A stretch of DNA of 64,000 nt from assembly GCF_029873635.1 (NCBI RefSeq), contig NC_080420.1:124466958-124530957 (forward strand). The letters are read 5' to 3'. Source of the DNA: Malania oleifera. Taxonomy: Eukaryota > Streptophyta > Magnoliopsida > Santalales > Ximeniaceae. The position numbers were made by a program, and so were the translations under genes. The notes under the pieces were generated by a model that made no database searches, was not told the DNA's origin, and saw nothing but the letters and a program-made list of their open reading frames with translations. This document shows, in pieces, positions 15,101-23,823 of the stretch (its first letter is position 1; each line of letters begins with the position of its first letter).

Positions 15101-16600
15101 TTGAGTGGGGAATTGCCATGGGTCCGTTATCTATATACTAGTTGGATATCCCACCTAATAAATTAAGCTTTGTTAGAAGTTAGAACAGCTTTGTGGTTTC
15201 TCACACCAAGCCAATATGGAGTTCTGCTTGAACTGGACGTGAGAAGGGGATGTTTGTGAATTCCACTTTATAGTAGGAATTGCAATGCTTTCATCTAAGA
15301 GCCTAAGCTTTTAGCCGGTTAGCCGGGTGGTTTGTCAATAATGGAACTCTTAATTTTTACAATAATAGAAAATTTCAAACCTATGAGAGAAAAAAAACTT
15401 GAAAAAATTGTAGTGCTCAGATGCAGAAAAAAAAAAAAATTTCTTTTTGATTATAGATATCCGGTGACAGAGTTATAAGCATACAAGCTTCTAAACTTTT
15501 AAGCAGTAGCCTTGTTTAAGGTATCTCACAAACCTCTAATTGAATGAGCCAACTATTCGCTCCTGACCCATATCCATGATGCAGATGATACGCGGGCAAC
15601 GTTCCATCCAAACAGACTGTAAAAATGTAAGATTTACGGAATTAGATAATATGAACATTTTTTTTTTAAAAAAAAGTTAACATACAGAAAAAGTAAACAT
15701 ATCAAGATGGATAATATGAGGGATTAAAGAGAAGTTCTGAGCAAAATCAGGAGGGATGAGGAAAAATTGCCAAAAAAATGAACAAACTGGAAAAGGTAAA
15801 GGGTTGAATATTATCATTAAATCACATACATGAAGAGAAAGATGGAGAAAATTTTAGATCAACACAATCCACTAGCCATAATGCACATAAACAACAGTAA
15901 TAACAGCATTATGATAAATAACAGGACACAATACAAGATTCTTCCAATCAAACAACTGAACCATTAGTACGAGATGTAGTGAATGAAGCAAATCGCATAT
16001 GAGAAAATAATATTCCACTAACTGAAAATATGGAAAGGAAGAAGACCACAAATTAAAAAAATACATTTTTAATTAAAAAAAAAAACCCCTAACCTACAGA
16101 GCAAGATACGTGAAAGAAATGAATATAACCAAAAAGAAGGCATCAAATGAAAATTGTCATTACAAGCGAAAAATATAAGGCAGCCAAACAATCAAATATT
16201 ACAATAGAAGCGGGGGCGATATTTTTTTAATAAAAAAAATTTGGATTACTTGATCCAGTGTGAACCTTGATGGGAAAAATCGAAAAAGAATTTGAAAACA
16301 AAGCCAAATAGAACCCGCATCTAGCAAATAAGAACGAGTGTATGAATAAACAGAGAAACAGATTATAAACAATGCACCTGCCCCTTTTGCAGCAGCTCCG
16401 GGAATAAGAGTTAGTCCCACCATCAAAGGACCGACTGCTGCAGAGACTCCATAGGACTCCAAATAAGAAGAATCCTCCGTCACATTAAAATCCGTAAGAA
16501 AATCCTCAAACCCATCTGCCACCCATTTGCTAAAGGCAAGCGTAAGGGCAAAAACGCACAAAAGCTTCTTCATAGGTCTCATGGGCTCAGCTCCCTTCAT
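77..16600 (-). CDS. PAE: Pectin acetylesterase (PAE/notum family), split gene, 3' end outside window
   Basis: Predicted secreted esterase that removes acetyl groups from cell-wall pectin. Exons, in transcript order: 16600-16378, 15616-15534, 8938-8809, 8670-8597, 1859-1773, 1685-1561, 1436-1376, 539-486, 355-278, 182-77. All junctions are GT-AG and the reading frame is kept throughout, giving about 340 residues; the family is usually around 400, so about 60-80 C-terminal residues lie left of the window. Seen motifs: GGGWCNN, the nucleophile-serine motif GCSAGG in exon 6, and the Asp of AAYDSWQ in exon 9. The catalytic His (family HCQ motif) would be in the missing part. The N-terminus has a hydrophobic stretch ([13 protein letters not shown]) suited to a signal peptide or anchor. 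Start chosen at the ATG at 16600; ATGs at 16582 and 16573 are also in frame, and the open frame extends upstream to about 16777, so the start is uncertain. Introns 2 and 4 hold antisense copia elements. No stop is seen inside the exons, so the gene looks intact. Confidence 0.9.
278..355 (-). CDS. PAE: PAE exon 9
   Basis: 78 bp (26 codons), acceptor CTTTTCAG, donor GTAATA. It encodes [20 protein letters not shown] followed by AYDSWQ. The Asp of YDSWQ is the predicted acid of the catalytic triad. Confidence 0.93.
486..539 (-). CDS. PAE: PAE exon 8
   Basis: 54 bp (18 codons), acceptor ATGTTCCAG, donor GTGAAC. It encodes [18 protein letters not shown], the Cys-containing block that leads into CFFPQ. 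Confidence 0.9.
1376..1436 (-). CDS. PAE: PAE exon 7
   Basis: 61 bp, acceptor ATTTACAG, donor GTAGCC. It encodes [20 protein letters not shown], matching the family block after the LADAG motif. Confidence 0.92.
1561..1685 (-). CDS. PAE: PAE exon 6 with nucleophile elbow
   Basis: 125 bp, acceptor GTTTCAG, donor GTAAAT. It encodes [20 protein letters not shown] and [18 protein letters not shown] contains the predicted catalytic serine. Confidence 0.95.
1773..1859 (-). CDS. PAE: PAE exon 5
   Basis: 87 bp (29 codons, phase 0 at both ends), acceptor TTTTTTTAG, donor GTTTAG. It encodes [20 protein letters not shown] and ends HANQ; FRGQRIW is a family signature that precedes the nucleophile elbow. 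Confidence 0.95.
2845..3219 (+). repeat. Copia-1 5' LTR
   Basis: Begins TGTTGGTTTTTTAGTCCCAC and ends CACAACA; about 375 bp. It pairs with 7554-7927; hand comparison gives roughly 30-35 substitutions (about 9%). Confidence 0.95.
3221..3238 (+). promoter_or_regulatory. Copia-1 primer-binding site
   Basis: TTGGCGTCAGAGCCAAG follows the 5' LTR directly and resembles the initiator-methionine tRNA complement (TGGTATCAGAGC) with changes. Confidence 0.6.
3483..4330 (+). pseudogene. Copia-1 gag, broken
   Basis: Opens at the ATG at 3483 ([11 protein letters not shown]) and reads [19 protein letters not shown] to a stop at about 3657. Further pieces lie in shifted frames. The segment at 3966-4262 carries [17 protein letters not shown] and the zinc knuckle CAFCHEKGH, whose following Trp codon has become TGA, then KKDCPK. 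Capsid-like protein of the element; several stops make it non-functional. Confidence 0.85.
4385..7466 (+). pseudogene. Copia-1 pol (protease, integrase, RT, RNase H), broken
   Basis: Protease site region reads DSSCSYHMC in place of the usual DSGAS motif. The GAG-pre-integrase and integrase core follow ([35 protein letters not shown]), with a frame break near 5110. RT begins near 5960 ([19 protein letters not shown]) and has its active site YIDD at 6481-6492. RNase H follows at about 6990-7330 ([19 protein letters not shown]). Stops or shifts occur near 5593, 6250, 6378, 6648, 6920 and 7187. Confidence 0.88.
7540..7553 (+). promoter_or_regulatory. Copia-1 polypurine tract
   Basis: CAAGGTGGAGATT directly precedes the 3' LTR at 7554, the usual plus-strand priming site in copia elements. 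Confidence 0.7.
7554..7927 (+). repeat. Copia-1 3' LTR
   Basis: Begins TGTTGGTTTTTTAATCCCAC, ends GGCACAACA; aligns along its full length with 2845-3219. Confidence 0.95.
8597..8670 (-). CDS. PAE: PAE exon 4
   Basis: 74 bp, acceptor TTTTACAG, donor GTTGGT. It encodes [20 protein letters not shown] and ends DSRDQ. Intron 4 after it (1860-8596) is about 6.7 kb because it carries Copia-1. Confidence 0.95.
8809..8938 (-). CDS. PAE: PAE exon 3
   Basis: 130 bp, acceptor TTGTTGCAG, donor GTTTCC. It encodes [20 protein letters not shown], then the SSNYMEKQ and FTGILSNR motifs typical of plant PAEs. Intron 2 before it (8939-15533) is about 6.6 kb because it carries Copia-2. Confidence 0.95.
9132..9321 (+). 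repeat. Copia-2 5' LTR
   Basis: TGTTAAAATATCAACCCC to CTTCTTTCA, 190 bp. An internal TATA-type stretch (TATTATATATTGG) is near 9250. Confidence 0.97.
9322..9337 (+). promoter_or_regulatory. Copia-2 primer-binding site
   Basis: TGGTATCAGAGCTAGG starts at the base after the LTR and matches the 3' end of plant initiator-methionine tRNA as a complement. Confidence 0.9.
9360..10340 (+). pseudogene. Copia-2 gag, broken
   Basis: ATG at 9360; open to a stop after IKTQLW near 9776, then in frame again ([20 protein letters not shown]) to a stop near 9969. The zinc knuckle [16 protein letters not shown] is at about 10201-10248 in another frame. This is the UBN2-type gag fold ([20 protein letters not shown]). 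Two stops and at least one frameshift break it. Confidence 0.88.
10380..11269 (+). pseudogene. Copia-2 protease and integrase N-terminal part
   Basis: The aspartic protease motif DSGASDHMT is intact at 10524-10550. A frame change follows near 10590. The GAG-pre-integrase region has [11 protein letters not shown], and the integrase core begins FHSDVWGPS and [16 protein letters not shown] stop at about 11268 separates this from the second half of integrase ([10 protein letters not shown] near 11290). Confidence 0.88.
11378..13312 (+). CDS. Copia-2 pol: integrase C-terminal part and reverse transcriptase, long open frame
   Basis: 644 codons without a stop. It starts inside the integrase core ([20 protein letters not shown], containing the last acidic residue of the catalytic triad), passes a variable linker, then a complete [76 protein letters not shown] and the active site YVDD at 12873-12884. 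It ends in a TGA at 13310-13312 within the RT to RNase H connection ([11 protein letters not shown]). The integrase N-terminal part is in another broken frame, so a normal polyprotein is not expected. Confidence 0.9.
   Translation: MDTPQQNGVAERKNRHILEVARALMFTTHMKHYFWGNAILTVTHLINRMPSRALSFVTPLQKFQEHFPTSRLPSSLPLKIFGCTAFVHVHAHHRDKLDPHAIKCVFIGYSTTQKGYKCYDPISKRLFVSLDVTFFETTPYFTKPSLQGEKWSEDRFFDPFTTESTVTLVTSFPDPSTESSITLLPDLPNTTEHLPSGGDAGEQNNADILVYSRKPKTKERENLIPKARALEPVMALNNHEPLTYPNLVIESSSDNSAPDDINLPIAIRKQTRSCTQYPWSKYMSYKSLSTGYRAFVSNLDRMKVPKNIQEALEIPKWREVVMEEMRALEKNGTWKLADLPKGKKPVGCKWVFTVKCKSDGTIERYKARLVAKGFTQTYGIDYTETFALVANLNIVRILLSLAANSDWPLQQLDIKNAFLNGELEKEVYMTIPPGFSRTGEENRVCKLKKSLYGLKQSPRAWFDRFAKVLKNQGYRQGQSDHTLFFQQSEGGKKTILIVYVDDIILTGDDTVEMERLKKVLATEFEVKDLRQMRYFLGMEVTRTKKGISVSQRKYVTDLLVETGMLGCKPSETPIEAVKRVEDCGKPVENERYQRLIGKLIYLLHTRPDIAFAISVVSQHMHSPKEVHFDAVYKILRYLKGSPGR
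13310..13822 (+). CDS. Copia-2 RNase H domain
   Basis: Open from just after the TGA at 13310 to TGA at 13820. It shows [49 protein letters not shown] and [12 protein letters not shown], all typical of copia RNase H. A single stop separates it from RT. Confidence 0.88.
13817..13829 (+). promoter_or_regulatory. Copia-2 polypurine tract
   Basis: ACTTGAGGAGGAG lies directly before the 3' LTR. Confidence 0.75.
13830..14019 (+). repeat. Copia-2 3' LTR
   Basis: 190 bp, pairs with 9132-9321. Its first base has changed, so it begins AGTTAAAATATC in place of TGTTAAAATATC. It is followed at once by the TACAC target duplication. Confidence 0.95.
14025..15533. other. PAE intron 2, non-repeat remainder
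   Basis: Between Copia-2 and exon 2. AT-rich, with stops in all frames and no domain I can recognise. A short A-run is at 15426. Confidence 0.6.
15534..15616 (-). CDS. PAE: PAE exon 2
   Basis: 83 bp, acceptor TTTTTACAG, donor GTTTGT. It encodes [19 protein letters not shown] and then the strand ending IQLE, a strongly conserved block at the start of the PAE fold. It joins exon 3 in phase 0. Confidence 0.93.
16378..16600 (-). CDS. PAE: PAE exon 1
   Basis: 223 bp from the chosen ATG to the donor after AAAGGGGCAG (GTGCAT). It encodes the N-terminal hydrophobic segment, a poorly conserved linker, and ends at AAAKGA, just before the conserved VCLDG motif that is completed by exon 2. A TATA-like stretch lies about 30-50 bp upstream of the ATG, and the first exon could be longer on the 5' side. 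Confidence 0.8.
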
Positions 16601-19404
16601 GGGTTTCCCTCTATCTCCCTGAGAGTGCAATATAAATATAAAGATACCAATAATCTGCCCAAAAAGTGAAAAAGAGATGAAGAAAAGAACGTCTACTGCA
16701 TTATTCGGATGCAGAAATGGAAGGAACATTAATCCGTTACGCCATTTACTCAGAAGACAATAATGCCTACAAGCCACATTGTAATTATTAATTATTGGAA
16801 GAAAACAAAAGGTGGAAGGAAAGAGAAATGAACAAGAGGAGAAGAAGGGATATCTGCTGAGTGCTGAAAGATGCTCTACTGTTACAATTTTTTATTTTTA
16901 TTTTTAACCAAGGAGAGGAGATGATGAAACTGCAGGCACGTTTGGAATCTGCGAGGGAGTCCTAATTACAACTCTTTTTTGTGGGTTCCGTGAATTTTTG
17001 ATGTACGACTATAATAACAACAAAAAAGGCAACAATCACTCACACCCATCACCACTCACCCAGTCATCAATGATGGCTCCACAAAAGCAAAGACAGGAGG
17101 CTCCCCTCGCCGCTCACCACCACGGGCCACTGGCCACTGGCCACTGGGCTGTAGTACCACCACAGAAGGCAGATGGGTCAACCTAACAATGACAATGACA
17201 ATGACAATGACCAGGTGGGTCCATTCCAGCTACAAACGGAGTTCCATCATACCGTCCAGCATTAAGTCATGGCCCTTTATTCTTTGCTTCTCATGCCTTT
17301 CATGGTTTTGCATTTAATACGCATTTATATGAAGATGCGAATCTATTGCTTTTTCTTCTATCTATTATATAAAAAAGTAGAGAGTTAGATTGTGACTCTA
17401 CAAAATCTGGATAAGTCTTGAGTGACTCATGGCCATAGCCCTATTTATTTATGGATTGGATTTAAGTGTATGCTTCACGATTATAAAAGATGCCTCATGC
17501 ATGCTGATATTAACCTACTAAAGATGTATGTATATATATATATACACAGAGGAGTTTAAAATTAAATATAATAATGCCAAAGAAGAAATGTCAAGTCAAA
17601 ATGTAAGCAATTAATTTAAAATCAGTTTTCCATTATTAATTACGTGCAAATAAAGTAAGAGGAATGATGATTTTTTTGTCAAAATTACTTTTTTGTTTCC
17701 TAAGTTGAGGTCATATGTTTGGTCGTGGAAAAAAATATTTTTTTATTTTTTATTTTAAAGAATAAAATATTTAATTTGTTTCTAGGTTTGTAATATTTGT
17801 ATAAAAATTTGAAGAATAATGAAAGGTACATACACAATGTACTCGTAAAAATAATTTCACTTTGTATTTTTTATTTTACAAACAACTACAAAGATGTCGC
17901 CTTATTTTCAATTTTATGTGAATTTGGATAGGGAAGTTAAAAATATTTTTTCATTATTTTATAAATTTACACTTTTATGCAGTTTTTAAAAAAAAATAAA
18001 AATCATTTCTGATTTTGTAATTATTTAAAAAATATAGGAATGAAAATAAAATTATTTTCTTCAACTAGGCAATTCCTTGTCTCCTATCATTTTAATGCAA
18101 ATATTGAAAAATTGAAAAATAAAATGACACTCTTATGTTTTTCTTAAATAATATTAATAAAAATGTACCAAATAAGTCGTAAATCTTTAAAATTTAATCA
18201 AAAAAATTCAGCACAAATTTTCTATTCAAATAACTTTTAAAACTATGATTGAATTTCTTTATGAAATAATAAATAAAATAATTAATATGTTAAAACCATC
18301 TCATTATAAATTTATTACTATCTAAATCCCTTACAATTTTGAAATATATATTATAATTTTTAATTGTTAAAAGTACCTTGAGTAATGTTTTTTGATAAAC
18401 ACAACTAATAATCAAATTAATAATTTTTGTAACTACCGATAATAATAAATTCTAATTCAAAAAAGATTAATAAATACTATAGGAAACCTTAATTCAATTA
18501 CTACTAGTTGTCATAAAATTTAAATTAAAATGTATTAGCTACAAAAGATGGATAGTTTTATTTATAGATGAGTTTCGAATTTTGATTTTATTTATCAAAA
18601 TTATGAGACTTATATGTCATTATATCAAAATTCTACGTCTGCTAAGAAAGTCGGATATGATTGGCCTACCATATGGAATGAGGAACCGTACGTAATTGCT
18701 TTGTCAATCGCTATAACTATACGTGGCAGTTTTTGAGAGAGGCAGCAGATGCACATGCATGCACACAATGGTAAATCCAAAATACGTAAGTAGAGGATCC
18801 TGCTGCTGGGAGGAGGCTATCGCTATCCCTACCTATGGATCTTTGTGCATGCATCTGCAGATATGTGTATATATATAAAGAGGACTGTCGGTGCAAAATT
18901 ATTCATTTAATTAAGGCTTTCATCACACAGCCATCAACTAAACTCCAAATTACTAACACCCATCACTCCAAATTATGTACAAATATTTACATGTCCATAT
19001 GTTACCAAATTCATATTCACAAGAGGATTTAAGCCCCGACGGGCTATGAGGCTCATGTTTATATAGATGGAATATTAATTAAATAATACTATTAAATTAG
19101 ACTACCTATATTAATAATCGTTTTAAGTTATATATTCTGGTTGGTATTACATTACATAGAAAGCCATGTTTGTTTTATTTAATAAAAATATTCTCATGCA
19201 TGGATATATTTAAATTTTCATACATCATATTCAAAACACAAGATAATCCAGTTAATTAAAATAGTGGGGAGTAAATAAGATAGAGAAACGCGCGCGCGCG
19301 CACAGATATATATTCCTATGTTGTGTTGGGTTATGAGTGCTTACCTTCTTAGGAAGTGTCATTATTCTTCTTATAATCAAAGGCTATCATGTGGCTGTTG
19401 AATA
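16601..19404. other. Intergenic DNA upstream of PAE
   Basis: No supported gene. 17127-17147 has three copies of CCACTGG; 17187-17210 has four copies of CAATGA; 17527-17542 is (TA)n; 19288-19304 is alternating CG/CA. 17600-18640 is very AT-rich. The PAE promoter should lie in the first kilobase; I cannot place a firm TATA box. Confidence 0.55.
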
Positions 19405-19436
19405 CTAAACTTGTTGGGCTGCAGTGGAGACGTCGA

Positions 19437-20065
19437 CAACTGGACTCCTCGAATAAATCAGGATGTCATCAATAAACACTATCACGAGCTGATCCAAGTA
19501 CTCATGGAATACCCTATTTATCAGGTGCATGAATGCTGCAGGTGCATTCATTAAACCAAACGGCATAACCAAAAATTCAAAATGGTCATATCGGGTTTGA
19601 AAGGCTGTCTTCGATACATCCTCTGTCCTCACCTTCAACTAGTGATACCCGAATCGTAGATCGATCTTAGAAAAAACTTGAGTACCCTTCAGTTGGTCAA
19701 ACAGGCTGCCAATACGTGGCAACAGGTATCTATTCTTCACTGTCACCTTATTAATCCCTCTATAGTCAATGCACATCCTCATCAACCCATCTTTTTCCTT
19801 TACGAACAACATCGGCGCTCCCCAGGGTGATATGCTCGGTCTAATGAACCCCTTATCAAGAAGTTCCTAGAGTTGCTCTTTTAGCTCATTTAGTTCTGCT
19901 AGAGCTATTCTGTATGGCGCCTTGGAGATTGGTGTTGTCCCTGGTGCTAATTCAATAGCAAACTTCACCTCAGGATCTAGAAGCAATCTTGATAAGTCCT
20001 CGAGAAACACATTCGGGAACTCTCGTACCACTAGAATATCCTCCAGCTTCAGTCGCTCCTTTGGT
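19437..20065 (-). pseudogene. Gypsy-1 RT fragment
   Basis: The minus strand reads [50 protein letters not shown], a stop, then [20 protein letters not shown] and the active-site block [12 protein letters not shown]. Homology ends right there. A TAG lies between YH and KVRTEDV and others lie upstream. Confidence 0.88.
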
Positions 20066-20580
20066 ATTACTTTCGCACACGCCAGGTACCCCTAGCAGCC
20101 ATCCAGGAGTAACCTTCTCGAATGTATCGCTGAGAGAATCTGTGGTGCCGAGCACACACACGACCCTACGAATGTAAACTTATGCTCCCCAGGAGGTTTA
20201 AACACTACCTCCTTCTTTCGGCAATCTATGCTCGCATAACTGGATGCTAACCAATCCATCCCCAAAATAGTATCAAATTCATGCATCTCTAGAATAATTA
20301 GACTAGTAGGCAACCTCCTCCCTTGAATCTCTACTCGGTGGTCTCTAACCACCTTATTGCATACAATAACTGAGCCTGTTGGCGTGACCACACCTTACTC
20401 TACCCCTAACAACTGAATTTCAACTCCACTTACACTAGCAGATCCCCAAGATACAAACGAATGGGTCACACCTGAGTCAAATAACACAGTAGCATTATGT
20501 GACAAAACTAAAATCGTACCTGTCACCACATTTCCAATGTTCTCTGCATCACCCCACGTTAATGAGTACACCCGCACTTG
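20060..20580 (-). pseudogene. Gypsy-1 aspartic protease region
   Basis: Two open pieces on the minus strand. The first has VLFDSGVTHSFVS (active-site DSG) at about 20455-20500. The second has DTILGMDWLASSYASIDCRK and LLLDGC, the region linking protease to RT. A stop separates the pieces near 20395. Confidence 0.85.
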
Positions 20581-20619
20581 CGCGGTTCCCCCTAGTGACA
20601 GCCTCTGGGTGCCTGCCTA

Positions 20620-23358
20620 CTTCCATCATACTGCTGCTGTGAAGGTGTGTAGTTCAATACCGCGCGACAATCCCGCACTTGATGTCCCGCTCCACCACAC
20701 CGGTAGCAGCCTGTAAAACTAGTCCTGCACGCACCCATATGCTTTTTATGGCATTTGGAACGGGTAAAGTGCTAAGAATTCCCCTAAGGGGCTAGAGGTC
20801 CCGTCACCTATCGCTGGCCCAATGAACTACCTGGTCGCTTCCATGAACTCTAGTTGGTACTGGACTGAAACCTCTAAGATAAAGGCCTCTTCTTCTAATT
20901 TGCCTCTCTCTCCCCTTCCTGAATACTGGCCTCCGCCACCATGGCTCTATCCACCAGCTCAGTAAAGCTCTAGACCAATAACGCTGCCACCTTTGCGCGT
21001 ATCGCCTGTCTCAGCCCTCTCTCAAACATCCGAGCCTTTTTCGGCTCATCCGGAACCATATGTGGAGTAGACTTGGTAAAATGGATAAAAATCCGTTAAT
21101 CCGAACCACATCTGACCCGTTTTAACCGACTTATAATTATCCGTTTGCTAAACGAGTCGAATATGATTTTTCATTTTCATATTGGTCCTCTTAGCGGGTC
21201 GGGTCGGGTTTATCCGGTAGATATCAGCCAACCCGCTTAAAAAATTAACCCAGGAAAGCCAACAGGCTACAGCCCAAACCCTTTAACCCAACCAGCCCAT
21301 AAGCCCACTACCCAAATGCCCACATGGCCCACTACCCACACGCCCCGCTCAGCGCCTCACTACTTCAGCCCTTCCCACTCCCAAGTCACTCATCTGAATC
21401 TTTTGATTCTTCTTTTCATTCTCTGCGTTCTCATTTCCCAGTTCCCGTTCACTTTCTTTTAGGGTTTCATACTTCAATTTTTCAACGCCGTCGTCGATTG
21501 CCACCCATCGCTCGCTCGCAAAGCCTTGTGAGTTTGACAACCCTAGCCTTGCGGTGTTGTCGTACTTTCACCAGTTTGCTGCTTGCCCATCGTTCTCTCG
21601 CTCGAGTCGCTCGTCGTCTGATTCTTCTCTCATTCTCTGCATTCTCACTTCTCATTCACTTTCATTTAGGGTTTTGCTTTCGTCATCGTCGACTACCGCC
21701 CATCACTCGCTTGTTGCTTCAGCTTCACGAACCACGGAACCAGGTTCAATTCTCTCTCTTTTGGGGAAATTTGTCTTCTGAGTTCTGACTTTTGAGTCGT
21801 TTGTTGGTTTTTGATTTTTTTATTTTTCTTTTTCTGATTTTTAATTTTTATTTTTGATTTCGTTTCTGTAATTTTTGACAATAATACCAATCGGCCTATA
21901 AAATTTTGTCTTAAGTTGTATTTGAGGTGTTGATTTTGAGCTTTGTACTTAGATGGTATTCAATATAATTTCACACTAAAAATATAATTCTACAACTTAT
22001 TTGAAGAAAAGCAAATACTTGGGGAGAAAATTCAATCGTTGTTAAGAGTATAAGTTTTGAACTTATGGTTTTAATTGTTGTGAATTTGAAAAAAAAAAAA
22101 AACAGTGCAATTTGAGATATGTAATTTGAGCATTGCTTGACTACTTTATTGGTAGAACAAGAGATAATGAGATAGTTTTTAAGAATTGAGGTTACCTTTC
22201 ATTCAATCAATGTTTATTTTAAGGATATAAAATCATGATATAAGAAATTGATAGTTTAAAAAAATTAAAAGATGTTATCATAGTAATGTAAATAAGAATG
22301 CATCATAACATTGAATAGAGAATGATAATATCCTATTTTTAATATGGAAAATTGGGAATGTCTATTTTTAGAGATTCCTTGGATTTGAAAATAGCTGTGT
22401 TTAAAGAAATTCGCATGCTTTAAGAATAGTTGTAATGTTTAGATTTTAGAGACTCGCACGAGTCGCACGGTTCGAGTTTCTATTTTGAGTTGGATTGAGA
22501 CTAATTTATTATGTTTTAATGCTTACAGTTTTACTTACATGAATCATGAGTTGTTAATTAGTATAAACGATTGAATGATTGATATAATTATTAGAAAAGT
22601 TAATACACAAACTAATCGCAAGTTGTCATATACAACTTAAATTATTATGACACAATATAAATTATTAATAAAACATAATAAATTATTTATATCCACCCAT
22701 CCGCCATGATTATCCGACCCGAAACTGCCTAATCCGCCACTTAAACGAGTCGAATATGGATTATAATTTCTTCACCCGATAATTCGCTTTATTCGCCACG
22801 GATTATCCGACCCAATCCGCTTTGCCAGGTCTAATGTGGAGCAAATCGAGATAGCTTCAAAAATTAGGCCGCATACTACTGCACAGTCACGGACCCCTGA
22901 GTCAGACGCAAGAACTCCTCAGCCTTTACCTCCAGATTGGTAATGGGGAAGTATCTGCTGAAGAAGATCTCCCTGAAACAACTCCAAGTGATAGATACAT
23001 ACCCTGGACGCTGCTCCTCCACTAACCTGGATGATTTCCACCACCTCTTTGCCTCCCCCACCAGTTTGAAGGCGGCAAACCGAACCTTCTACTCCTCGGT
23101 GCATTCCAGCACCCCCATTAGTTCCTCAATCTCCTGAACCCAATCCTCCATTGCAATCGGGTTCAGGCCTCTAGAAGATGTCGGTGCCCGGGTGAATTGC
23201 TGGAACGTACAGCCCCTGTCAGCCGCTAGTTGATCCCACTCTCTAGAATCCCTTCGGGTTTTCTTCTTAGCCTGCCTCGCTATATTGCACAACACCGCCG
23301 AAGCATCGACATTGACCTCACTAGATGTGTCCACATGGTTATCTCCCCTGATATTCAC
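20620..23358 (-). pseudogene. Gypsy-1 gag, split by the hAT insertion
   Basis: Begins at the ATG at 23358. The retrotransposon gag domain reads MEDWVQEIEELMGVLECTEE, GEAKRWWKSSRLVEEQRPG, EFLRLTQGSVTVQ, then FLKLSRFAPHM up to about 22842. It resumes on the other side of the insertion at about 21060 with PDEPKKARMFERGLRQAI and ELVDRAMVAEA. A CCHC knuckle (CYRCGGAGHQVRDC) lies at about 20667-20712. Several stops. Confidence 0.85.
21068..22833. mobile_element. Non-autonomous hAT-type DNA transposon with exact 8-bp target duplication
   Basis: The ends are imperfect inverted repeats: the left begins TAGACTTGGTAAAATGG, and the right end reverse-complemented is TAGACCTGGCAAAGCGG. Both sides carry the same 8 bases ATGTGGAG (21060-21067 and 22834-22841), the target-site length of hAT transposons. 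Removing the element and one copy of the 8 bases rejoins the gag of Gypsy-1. The 1.77-kb interior has no transposase; it holds a CT-rich, exon-like stretch (21320-21790) and AT-rich filler. Subterminal regions are rich in short CCG/GACCCG motifs. Confidence 0.93.
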
Positions 23359-23805
23359 ATCCTTTCCCTAGAGTCCTTCCCGTTAACGGGATAAAAACTA
23401 GCTTAATATTCCATTCTTATCATGTGGAACACAATCATTAAATGAAGAAATACCATGACAAGAAAAATTCTCAATTTAAAAGGACAAGTCAAACAATCCT
23501 GATGTAAAATCGTCGACATATAGACCTCTATCCCTACTCCAGGACAATTACATACTCACCTAACTTAACGTTTCAACTTGAATTTCAAGTTTCATCCTTT
23601 CGACCCCGAAACGAAAACATCGATGGACTTACCATGGTTTTTCTGAAATTGTCATTCCAGGAAAAGCATAGAATACCATTGACAGAGATCCGCCTCCAAG
23701 TCTTCAGATTAAAACCCGCCTAACTTACAGACTCTTGTCCTCAACTCATCTCAACCTATACTCTAGTAATCCTTAACCGTCAAAGCCTGCAGAACCTAGC
23801 AAAAA

Positions 23806-23823
23806 CTTGGCTTTGATACCACC
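23806..23823 (-). promoter_or_regulatory. Gypsy-1 primer-binding site
   Basis: The minus strand reads TGGTATCAAAGCCAAG next to the LTR end, the methionine-tRNA type site of plant gypsy elements. Confidence 0.85.

Noticed and set aside
16601..16777. Upstream extension of the PAE frame
   Set aside because: It opens with a GTG, not an ATG, at 16777, and the residues do not resemble any PAE N-terminus; an in-frame ATG at about 16729 exists but the stretch looks like promoter or leader.
16998..17186. 62-residue frame upstream of PAE
   Set aside because: Low-complexity His/Gln/Ala text spanning short tandem repeats; no homology recognised.
21324..21788. 154-residue plus-strand open frame in the hAT element as a transposase
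   Set aside because: Composition is Ser/Arg/Leu-rich low complexity, with no BED finger, DDE or dimerisation motif; it looks like a CT-rich leader.
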